From the NCBI GenBank assembly GCA_029817715.1, contig JARUPY010000473.1:2728001-2792000 (forward strand): DNA of 64,000 bases, written 5' to 3'. This DNA is from Melastoma dodecandrum. Lineage: Eukaryota; Streptophyta; Magnoliopsida; Myrtales; Melastomataceae. Under the pieces are notes generated by a model, which was not told the DNA's origin, did no database searches, and saw only the letters and a program-made list of their open reading frames with translations. Made by a program: the position numbers and the translations under genes. Shown in pieces: positions 46,037-54,726 of the stretch (its first letter is position 1; every line of letters starts with the position of its first letter).

Positions 46037-46729
46037 TAGGGCTATACGGATTCGAACAGTAGACCTTCTCGGTAAAACAGATCAAACTGATCATTATCAA
46101 AATTATTCGAACTGTTTCAAAGACTCAACATGCTTTTTTTGCATTGGGCTCTTTCGTTGACTGAAATAACTATCAGTCAGTCAGCCATCTTTTTTTTTTT
46201 TTGCAAATCAAATAAAGAAATGGCTCCACCTGCCCGGATTCATTATTTTGATTTTACCTCATGGGAAATACCAAAGTGTTTCAAAGAGGGGTTTCTTGGT
46301 TTCTTGACGTAGGTCTGCTCCTTGCGGAGAACAACCTAAGTTAAATGAAGTCTATATCCCCCCCCTCGCCCCCCGCTTAAGAAAGCAAATATCAAACCTC
46401 ATACACCTTAAAGTTAATAGGGAGAAAAGAGAATTTGTTGAGGGCCTTCTACTCATTATACCAAGCATTGAATAGATTGAGGTATTCACCTTATCAATAT
46501 CTAAAATCAAAGATGCGTCCTATTTGGTGCTTACTGAAACAAAGGGGACACCGAAGCGAACGAAGAATCTTTTGTCAGGCGATTGTTTTCTTGTTTTGTT
46601 CTCTAAACGATGGAGTAAGACATCAATGATTGCGCAATAAGAACAATCTTTTGAATTCCATCATGTGATCTTTGGAAAACATTGGCGCACATGTAAACGA
46701 GGTGCTCTACCTAATTGAGCTATAGCCCT
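46037..46729 (-). pseudogene. trnV-UAC: Plastid trnV-UAC with group II intron (nuclear copy)
   Basis: 5' exon on the minus strand at about 46692-46729 (AGGGCTATAGCTCAATTAGG), intron between, and 3' exon at about 46037-46072 (CCGAGAAGGTCTACTG...TAGCCCTA). Substitutions are present in both exons. Confidence 0.87.
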
Positions 46730-46930
46730 TGTGTTCTTGTGTTTGTGATACATAGAATATTATGCATGTAGATAATTTCTTGTCAAGATGAATAGTCCAT
46801 GATTCAACACATATTCCTTTGGTTGATTGGTATGATATGCTACGCAGTAATATCGAATTGATCATTCATCGCTGTACTACGATTAAGATGAGTTCCTTTG
46901 CGTTTGGTTTTCATTGTGATCATCAAAGAC

Positions 46931-47003
46931 ACCTACTTAACTCAGTGGTTAGAGTATTGCTTTCATACGGCGGGAGTCATTGGTTCAAATCCAATAGTAG
47001 GTA
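46931..47003 (+). tRNA. trnM-CAU: Plastid-derived trnM-CAU, apparently intact
   Basis: A 73-base elongator-type tRNA-Met. The acceptor stem ACCTACT/AGTAGGT pairs perfectly, the anticodon loop reads TTTCATA and the T-arm is intact. It is the only NUPT gene without visible damage. As nuclear tRNA genes need only internal promoters, expression is possible but unproven. Confidence 0.75.
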
Positions 47004-47182
47004 GATTTTATTAGATACCCGAGTTTTGGTATCTAATAAGTTTTATTAATTTAAACTATCTTCTTTTATTTTTTGAATTCTTTTATATTCATTTTTTTTA
47101 ATCAATGGGCGGAATAAGAAAAACAAGAATAAAAAAAAAGCATCGATAGCCATAGGTTCCGATTAGATAGAAATTTCTGTGA

Positions 47183-47605
47183 TTATTTGTACACACTGAC
47201 TGGTTGTAAACCCGCATTGATAGCCTCGACTCGGGTCCTAGCCCGTCGAACAGCTAGGGTTCCTTCAATTGTTTGTCTCTTGCCTTCTACTTTTCTTAAG
47301 TTAGCTTCCGCTAGTTCAGGAGTTTCTTGAGCTTCTTGTGGATCAATGTCACTACCCTTTTCCGCGTCATTTACTAAAATAATAATCTCATTATTGCCTA
47401 TTCTAGCAAAACCGCCCAGCAGAGCCATCGTTAACCATTCATCGTTAAGGCGTATTCTTAATATACCTATATTCACAGTTGTGGCAATAGGGGCATGGTT
47501 TGGTAATACGCCAATTTGCCCACTATTCGTCGATAAAATGATTTCTTGCACTTCTGAATCCCAGACAATTCAATTAAGGGTTAGTACACAAAGATTTAAG
47601 CTCAT
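47183..47605 (-). pseudogene. atpE: Plastid atpE (nuclear copy)
   Basis: ATP synthase epsilon subunit: [22 protein letters not shown] through [11 protein letters not shown]. Codon 12 is TGA where Arg (CGA) is expected, a C-to-T change typical of methylated nuclear copies. Its ATG overlaps the atpB TGA (ATGA), as in plastids. Confidence 0.9.
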
Positions 47606-47668
47606 TTCTTCAATTTACTCTCTATTTCTAAATTTGTAGCCTTCGCAGTAGCTTCATCAATGTTACGT
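47602..47668 (-). pseudogene. atpB: Plastid atpB, 3' end fragment
   Basis: The last 22 codons (NIDEATAKATNLEIESKLKK-stop). The plastid match ends at about 47668, where copy 2 of the tandem unit begins. Confidence 0.88.
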
Positions 47669-48874
47669 GGTAGACATGACATTGCCGATCTAATCGTCTT
47701 CGTCTTGATGTTTGACATAGCGTGATCAGCGTGTGGCCGCAGCCAAGACATATGTCCTGGCCTGTCCTTTGGGCAAACCTCTCTCTCCCCTTCCAGGAAT
47801 TGGCACGCGCAGGGGACGGACCGGCCAGTCAGGTGGCGGAAGGGGATGGCGAGAAGGGGAATAACGGGGCCGACCAATAAGAATATAGTTCTGAATGAAT
47901 GACAATGTAAAGGTAAAATCTGGTAGGATGACTGACTGGCCCGAGTCAATTCACTTTTGGCACATTGTTTCATGATTGGGGATGATGACCCGGGCAAAAT
48001 GACATTATTTGTTACGGTAATCGGGTCTAAGTCAAGTGTATTCGTCCTCGTCCTAATCACGGACCCACGCGGTTTAAGTCGGTCAATTGTCTTCCAAGTC
48101 TCTGCCTAAACGTGTAAATTCAATTAATCAGGAGGAGAGGAACGATTCAATTCAGTTCGTTTCATATGAATACGATGTTTCAATTTTTAACTGAATAAAT
48201 GTATTATTAGAAGTATGGTGTTAATAAATCCTTATTAACCAACCCCGAGTGAATGAATAATGTTGGAAAAGCAAAGAGGATTCTTGGAAGCTGTAACTTA
48301 ATCTCTTGTCGCGTCACATATTCTTTTTATTCGAGCTTTTGTACTAGTTTTGAAAATAATTCACGAAATGCAATTGTAGTTTTTAAATTTACGTCTATTT
48401 AATTCTATAAAAAAGACGTGTTTTTAAAATTTGCGGTCTGAAAGGTCGAAGAAATGATATATTTTAAAAATGCATACTTAGTTTTTCTTTAAAAATTTGG
48501 AAAGAGTATTAGTTGAATATGACGTAGTTTATTTTAAAGGCCGAAAAGAACATCGATCAGGTAGAGTTTTCAAAACATGATTTCTTTATAAAATCAAGGG
48601 CGATAGTTGAAAATCTATCCTAGCAACATGAAAAATAGTAATTTTTGACGTATGGTATTTTACGATTTTTTTTTTAAACAAATCTTATATCCTCCTCCTT
48701 ATTCTTCTTCATTCTTTTTGTATTGTTTTATTGTTTCAAAAAATAGAATATAGTTAGTAGAAGAAGTCATTGCGCTCCCTCTAGACGGTCTAAATGAACG
48801 TGCATAAGAAGTTGCGTAATCACAGGAGAAATAGGAAAGGAAGAAATGGACATCTTCACATTGTAAGCATTGGT

Positions 48875-48882
48875 TATAAATA
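48875..48882 (+). promoter_or_regulatory. TATA box of MMP copy 2
   Basis: TATAAATA 65 bases upstream of the ATG at 48947, as in copy 1. Confidence 0.7.
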
Positions 48883-48946
48883 CTCCCACACCCAACCTTG
48901 CCTAATTCACCCATCACCAAAACAAGCACTACATACATTTGTAGTA

Positions 48947-49885
48947 ATGGCGACCAGATATCTAGCGTTAGTATTAGCCATCCTCTTCGTCCCTATGGTG
49001 ATCACGGCACACGCTCACTCCCACCACCACGACCACAAGAACATGACGTCGCCCTTCGCGTTCATCAAGCACCTCAAGGGCTGTCATAAGGGCAACAAGA
49101 CCCAGGGCATCCGCGACCTCAAGCTCTACCTCGAGCACTTTGGTTACCTGAACTACAACGCCTCCGGCGACCTCACCCATGCAGACGACGACGACTTCGA
49201 CTCCCTCCTGGAGTCCGCCGTCAAGACTTACCAGCACAATTACCACCTAAAGCCAACTGGCACCCTTGACGCCAAGACCGTGTCCGCCATGTCCAGGCCC
49301 CGCTGCGGCGTCGCTGATATCGTCAATGGCACCAACTGGATGGGGAAGGGCGATCACTCCCACGGCCGGGGGCTCAGATCTTTTCACTCCGTTTCTCACT
49401 ACTCTTTCTTCGACGGACGCCCAAGATGGCCGGCTTCCAAGTCCCACCTCACCTATGCTTTCTTCCCCAATACCCCTCAGCAAGCCATGGAGCCCGTGGC
49501 TCGGGCATTCGCTACGTGGTCGGGCAACACTCACTTCCGGTTCTCTCGCGTGAGCAGCACCGCGAGCTCAGATATCAAGATCGGGTTCGGCCGCCTGGAG
49601 CACGGAGATGGGTACCCTTTCGACGGGAGGGGCGGGACGATAGCCCACGCGTTCGCGCCGACGGTAGGAGTGTTACATTATGACGCGGACGAGGAGTGGA
49701 GCGTGGGCAGTGTCCCGGGGAGATTCGATCTGGAGACTGTGGCGCTGCATGAAATTGGTCACCTCCTCGGACTCGGGCATAGCTCGGTCCAAGGAGCAAT
49801 CATGTTCCCGTCCATATCCCCGGGGATCACCAAAGGTCTGCACGGCGATGATGTCCAGGGGATCAAGGCGTTGTACAACGCCTGA
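48947..49885 (+). CDS. Plant matrix metalloproteinase (MMP), copy 2
   Basis: 312 residues, intronless, with the same layout as copy 1: signal peptide, propeptide with PRCGVAD cysteine switch (118-124), HEIGHLLGLGH zinc site (268-278) and Met-turn. It keeps the GDGYPFDG loop usual in the family, where copy 1 has GDRNPFDG, and VGVLHYDADEEW where copy 1 has RGLFHYDADEEW. The promoter region is shared, so both copies may be expressed alike. This copy looks the more ancestral. Confidence 0.92.
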   Translation: MATRYLALVLAILFVPMVITAHAHSHHHDHKNMTSPFAFIKHLKGCHKGNKTQGIRDLKLYLEHFGYLNYNASGDLTHADDDDFDSLLESAVKTYQHNYHLKPTGTLDAKTVSAMSRPRCGVADIVNGTNWMGKGDHSHGRGLRSFHSVSHYSFFDGRPRWPASKSHLTYAFFPNTPQQAMEPVARAFATWSGNTHFRFSRVSSTASSDIKIGFGRLEHGDGYPFDGRGGTIAHAFAPTVGVLHYDADEEWSVGSVPGRFDLETVALHEIGHLLGLGHSSVQGAIMFPSISPGITKGLHGDDVQGIKALYNA

Positions 49886-50944
49886 ACTCACTCTTTCCAA
49901 AAATATGATAATTTTGTCCCCTCAAATACTAAATTGAGGCATATTACCCCCCCCCCCTCCCCGAGATCAGTCCATGTATTTCGTATTAAGAGAATAAAGC
50001 TTTTCCGATCTATTGTTACCTACCAAGTTTTTCCCATGTATACCCGATGATTCATCGCATCAACTCATTATAAGAAGAAACTCACGACACAATTCTCCCA
50101 CTTGATCGATTCTCCCAAAGGCCAGCTTAAATAAAACAAATATAAAGCCAAATGTTCACAAATTGGTCACCACAAGGGGACGAAAGATGGCGGCGACCTA
50201 CAGTCCCCGAGCTTTGTTAGTCCGTAAAAGTAATTTGTCGTTTACGGTAATAACTTTTGAAATTTGACAACAATATCGTTACGAATTTCACTAGTAGGGA
50301 AAGAGTGCTTGCGTTCATGGGCTGGAGGCTGCAAGAACATTTGGGCTTGGAGGGAATCCTCTGACCGGTCGACAAATACATCCAGGGGACTCCAAATTCG
50401 GCCTCTCGGTGCTTTGAGGGGTTTTGCTCCTTCACTTTCATCCCAGGACACAATCCTTTTCACTGTATTCCACGCTAACTACTTCTAAGGCTTGGTTAAT
50501 TACGAAAGAGTGACAGAGCCAGAAACTGCCCTCTGCATTTCCCCTTCAATTCCCACCTACTACTTCATTCACTCTTCCTTAGCGCCCGCATGACCGGTTC
50601 ACTGTCATGGGACAATCGCAGTAAACAGCCACAGCTTTTGGTTGCATGAGATGCCGCCTCAGGTTAATTAATACATCAGCAAGTGCAGATGAGATATCCC
50701 CAGGAATCCAAACAATGGGAAAAATCATAGAGCGGGTGAGATTGACGGCAGAGAGTGTTCACATCTAAAACCGAATTATCAGGAGTCCAGCTAAGATTTG
50801 CTAAAGTTCAACCAGGGCAAAGACGAACAAAACTTCAAATATAAAATATACGAGACATTCACTTCCGATTCATTCTTTTCATGTCTGATTCTGATGCCGG
50901 TCTGATCCATTTGAAGACCAAATCCTCTGCAATTTATAACAGCA

Positions 50945-51360
50945 TCACTCAACGATCGACTGAATGACACCGGCCCCGACCGTCTTCCCACCTTCCCTGA
51001 TAGCAAACCTCATACCCTGTTCACAAGCCACTGGCATAATCAGCTCGACCACCATCTTAACACGATCTCCTGGCATCACCATCTTGGACTCCTCATCCTT
51101 ATCGTTCATGATAGAGGACACCTTTCCAGTCACGTCAGTCGTCCTCATATAGAACTGGGGCCGATACCCTGCGAAGAAAGGAGAGTGAACGAACTTTGTA
51201 TGCGGGGTGATCGTTCCGGGTTTTGCCAAGACCATCCCTCCCTGAATGTCTGCCTTCTGAACACCTCTAGCAGCAGCCCAACATTATCTCCAGCCACTGC
51301 CTCGTCAAGAATCTTCTGGAACATTTCAACCCCGGTAACTGTGGCGTTGCTTGTCTCCCT
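50945..51360 (-). pseudogene. tufA: Chloroplast-type EF-Tu (tufA) 3' fragment, copy 2
   Basis: Same minus-strand fragment as 20904-21319, with the same frameshift and the same missing segment between TKF and SPFF, so the damage predates the tandem duplication. It retains [14 protein letters not shown] at its end, closer to the family than copy 1. Confidence 0.88.
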
Positions 51361-51569
51361 CAGTCCCTTTACTGGTTAGACCCGGTAAAGCTCCATACTG
51401 CGACATGAAGACTCCTTTTTTGTTTGGACATAAACAAACTAAACTAAATAATTTGATTAATTAATCGAGATAAAATCCAATAATACAATGAAGTATTGTC
51501 CTAAAAAGAATTAAGAAATAAATGGATTGAATTGGAGTACTAAAATGACCATTTTTTTATTTATGTGTT
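51361..51569. other. NUPT start in copy 2 (rps4 5' end and spacer)
   Basis: The rps4 start remnant (minus, to 51406) shows the same internal deletion as copy 1, and is followed by the same rps4-trnT spacer. It is cut by element C at 51570; the rest of this plastid copy should lie beyond the window. Confidence 0.85.
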
Positions 51570-52627
51570 TGTTGGAAAAGGTTTTGATGATGAGCCAGAC
51601 CTCTGTGCCACAGAAGGTCGAACATTCTTGGCTTTGATGATGAGCCTGACCCTCTGTGCTACAGAAGGTCGAACATTCTATTCTACAGAAGCTTCTTATG
51701 TTAAGGGCTTTATGTAAGAATTATTCTTGTAATTAAATGATTAGTTATCAATTATTTGATTACGAAATATATATTATCTGATTAAGATATTCGTCTAATC
51801 AGATTATCATGATTTGATTTTCAAATAATCATATTGGAGATAATATTTCTTGTAGAAGGAAATGTATCTTCTATATATGGAAAGGTTCTATTATTTGGTC
51901 TACAGGCTTCTGTAAGCTTACTTGATCAATATACGAACATTATTTGATTGCAAATCACCACCACCTGTCCAGATACACTCTCACGTGTGTTTTTATCAGG
52001 ATGGAATTGACTTCAAGTCATTTGGAAACAAATCAACGATTGTTTCCACCTGTAGAAGGTTATCAAGCAGAACCTTCTGCGATACCTTCTGTGGTGCACT
52101 ATTCATGGAAAATATATCATGATCTTATTCTGATTTATTTTCTGAATGCTTGCACGTGTATATCATTCTGTTTATTTTGTAAACTAACTTTTAATTTCTT
52201 GTTTTGCAGATTTCGTTTTTATCTTTTCCCATTTAAGTTTTCTTCTTAGCCTTTATGTATAAATAGCCACGCCCTCTCTCCCATGTAAAAAAAAATAAGA
52301 CAATTCTTTTCTCCCATCCCATTCTGTCCAGAGAGAGCGTGTGCTTGAGCTTGCTTTAGTTCTTTCATTCGTTCGAAGTTAGTCACACGAGGAGCACTAC
52401 CGACGGACGGCTGCATCGTTGGTGAAACCTTCTGGGAGAGTGACTCGGGGGCTCGAAGGACTCGGCTGGAAGCTGCAGGAGACGTTGTTGGAAGCGTGTG
52501 TACGTGGGCAACGTGCAGCGGGCCGGAGAGAAGGGCTGAACCTCGGGAGCACAGAAGGTGAGGGACTGACCAGCTTCTGTTGTGTAGAACTCTGTGTGCA
52601 GGAACCTAGGACGGAGGCTGCCGTCTG

Positions 52628-52840
52628 CTTGCGTGGGGTTTGCCACGTGCTTGCGCAGGGTCTGCTGCGTGCTTGCGTAGGGTATGCTACGTGCTTGTGT
52701 GGGGTACGCCACATAGTCGCTATCTCGAGGAGATCGTGCAGGTCGTGTGGAGCCGCCGGAGGGAAAATCCATCCTTGAACAGGGGTTGCTGTTCGCTTGC
52801 GTAGGGTCCGCTACGTGCTCGCGTGGGGTACGCCACGAAG
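52628..52840 (+). repeat. 22-bp-period hairpin array in the element C LTR
   Basis: Four consecutive units (52628-52716) and two more (52795-52838) of the form TTGCGnnGGGTnyGCnn-CG. The stem arms alternate: GTGG/CCAC, GCAG/CTGC, GTAG/CTAC, GTGG/CCAC, then GTAG/CTAC and CGTGG/CCACG. The GGGT part of the loop stays constant. In the 3' LTR one C changes to T, replacing a G-C by a G-T(U) pair. Confidence 0.75.
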
Positions 52841-52910
52841 TCGTTTTCCTTAAGAGGATTGCGCATTTGCTACCTAGTTAGTCACGTTAACGCGTGCAAC
52901 CTCCTGTTGT

Positions 52911-53550
52911 ACAGAATCTTCGGATCTGTATAACCTCCTGTAGAGCAGAACCTTCAGGTCTGAATCTACTTTAGTGCAGAACCTTACGGTCTGTACAACC
53001 CTCTGTAGTACAGAACCCTACGGGTCTGTGCATACATTTTCCTTGTCACTTTTGCTACAGAACCTCACGGTCTGTTCAGTAGAAGGTCGACTACCCTTGG
53101 TACAGAATCTTTCAGATCTGTGCTTTTCATCTAGGTCATTTTCCTATACAGAACCTTCTGTTGTGGATTGACATATTCGACACAGAACCCTCTGTGTTGT
53201 GCCTACCTTCTTCGACACAGAACCCTCTGTGTTGTGCCTACCTTCTTCGACACAGAACCCTCTGTGTTGTGCCTACCTTCTTCGACACAGAACCCTCTGT
53301 GTTGTGCCTACCTTCTTCGACACAGAACCCTCTGTGTTGTGCCTAAGTCTCTTCGACACAGAACCCTCTGGTCTGTGTTGTGCCTTACTCTCTACGATAC
53401 AGAACCTTCTGGTCTGTATTGAGCCTAAGTTACTATAGTACAGAACCTTCGGGTTTGTGCTACATAACGAGCCTCTACGGCACAGAACCTTCTGGTCTGT
53501 GTTCTGCCACTCAAGCCTCTATTGTACAGAACCCTACGAGTTTGCTTTTG
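52911..53550 (+). repeat. Bulged-A hairpin array, LTR section
   Basis: About a dozen imperfect palindromes of the form ACAGA-A-xx..loop..xx'-TCTGT. Examples: 52911-52929 (tip TC/GA), 53010-53029 (CCC/GGG), 53102-53121 (TCT/AGA), and several CC/GG. Each 5' arm has one A more than its partner. Copies occur between the predicted transcription start and the PBS, so they would be in the RNA. Confidence 0.82.
53181..53355 (+). repeat. 35-bp tandem repeat, five copies
   Basis: Units starting at 53181, 53216, 53251, 53286 and 53321 are identical. Each includes ACACAGA-ACCC-TCTGTGT, a simpler version of the bulged hairpin. The 3' LTR copy starts near 63866 with an additional small insertion, so the array is evolving. 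Confidence 0.92.
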
Positions 53551-53826
53551 GTTGCTATCACTTGTGTAATTTGTACTGAGATACATTTGAGTGGAAACCA
53601 TCCAAATATCTGGGTGAAGAGTGGACGTAAGCAATTTGCTGAACCACTATAAAAATCCTTGTGTCCATTAAACAAATTTGCGTACACAATCAAACATTCT
53701 GTCTTACAGAAACTTACAGGCTCTGTTTAACAGAAGCTTTTCATTCCGCTGCGGGGTAAAACGAAAAAGGGTTAAAATCCAATTTTGGAGATTAACACTA
53801 ATTCACCCCCCTCTTAGTGTAACAAT

Positions 53827-53838
53827 TGGTATCAGAGC
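53827..53838 (+). promoter_or_regulatory. Primer-binding site of element C
   Basis: TGGTATCAGAGC, complementary to the 3' end of initiator tRNA-Met, two bases after the LTR. Confidence 0.95.
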
Positions 53839-54726
53839 GGGTTCAACAGAGGCTTAACAGCTTGTTGTAGATCCTTGAAAAGCTCTTTCCAGCTACACAC
53901 TCATCTCCACAGAAGCTCTTAGCTCTGTGACTGGTTCTATTCTGTAGAAGCCTACGCTCTATCAGAATCAACCCGCTACTGCACAGAAGCTTTAAGCTCT
54001 GTGAAAATCTACTGGTTCTATTCTGTAGAAGCCTACGCTCTATCAGAATCAACCCACTACTGCACAGAAGCTTTAAGCTCTGTGAAAATCTACCGGTTCT
54101 ATTCTGTAGAAGCCTACGCTCTATCAGAATCAACCCGCTACTGCACAGAAGCTTTAAGCTCTGTGAAAATCTACTTGGTTCTATTCTGTAGAAGCTTACG
54201 CTCTATCAGAATTTAACCTCTGTTCCACAGAAACACCTTGTTCTGTGAGAAACTATTTGTGTCTTCTCTGTAGAAGCTTTAGCTCTATCAGAAGCTACCT
54301 TCTATTCAACAGAAGCTTGCGCTCTGTTTGAAAACAACATCTGGAATAAGTGTTCTACTCAACAGAGACTGAACTAAACTTTTCCATCCTCCAGAAGCTT
54401 CAAGCTCTGTGAGTATTAAATTGTAATACTGTGTAGAACTCTGCATTCTATCAGAATCTATTCAACAGAAGCGTACGCTCTGTGAATATCACATTTGGCA
54501 TTTTGTTTCTATTCTGCAGAAGCTTGCTGCTCTGCGAGAATTCAACAACTGCCACCTGAAAGAAATTCTCAGTTCTGTCATATTGACACTCGTGCTCTAT
54601 TTAACAGAGGCCTGATTGTTGACTTGACGACTGACTTCTACCCAACAGAAGCTTGCTTGTTTGTTGAGGTTCTATTCGTCAACGTTCTGTTCTATAGAAG
54701 CGTAATACTCTATACGAATCGAACAT
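53839..54726 (+). repeat. Element C leader with bulged-A hairpins and 81-bp repeats
   Basis: Non-coding leader before gag. About fifteen hairpins of the same form as in the LTR, with differing tips: GCT/AGC at 53908-53929, ACA/TGT at 54226-54247, GCG/CGC at 54465-54483; outer pairs vary too (GCAG/CTGC at 54516-54535, TAG/CTA in others). Three to four 81-bp tandem units (53941, 54022, 54103, 54185) each carry two hairpins. Confidence 0.82.

Larger units (their letters stand above)
41650..47668. other. Nuclear plastid DNA (NUPT), part 2: trnT-trnL spacer to atpB 3' end
   Basis: Resumes the plastid sequence exactly where part 1 stopped and keeps plastid gene order and strands: trnL, trnF (+), ndhJ, ndhK, ndhC, trnV (minus), trnM (+), atpE, atpB (minus). 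It ends in the last 22 codons of atpB. Protein genes carry stops and frameshifts typical of nuclear copies. A 70-bp tandem duplication lies at about 42858-42985. The spacers 42604-43531, 45253-46036 and 47004-47182 hold no additional genes. Confidence 0.93.
47673..51360. repeat. Tandem-duplicated unit, copy 2
   Basis: Matches 2635-5476 followed directly by 20473-21319, so it shows the unit without element A. 47680-48874 and 49886-50944 have no convincing gene apart from a conserved small minus ORF at 50242-50463 of unknown meaning. The C run near 49947 is shorter than in copy 1. Confidence 0.92.
51570..53824 (+). repeat. 5' LTR of element C (2255 bp)
   Basis: Contains a TATAAATA box at about 52258-52265, which puts transcription start near 52290. 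Downstream lie two hairpin arrays and a 35-bp tandem repeat. It ends with the CACCCCCCTCTTAGTGTAACA motif. Confidence 0.95.

Noticed and set aside
47602..48060. 152-codon minus ORF fusing unit sequence with the atpB end
   Set aside because: A chance fusion across the duplication junction. Only the atpB part is recognisable, and the copy 1 counterpart ends differently.
53181..53355. CRISPR-like direct repeats with short spacers
   Set aside because: The 35-bp units are contiguous and identical, with no unique spacers, and lie in a plant LTR.
53161..53438. Overlapping ORFs with repeated FDTEPSVLCLP-like peptides
   Set aside because: Products of the 35-bp repeat read in all three frames; no sign of coding constraint.
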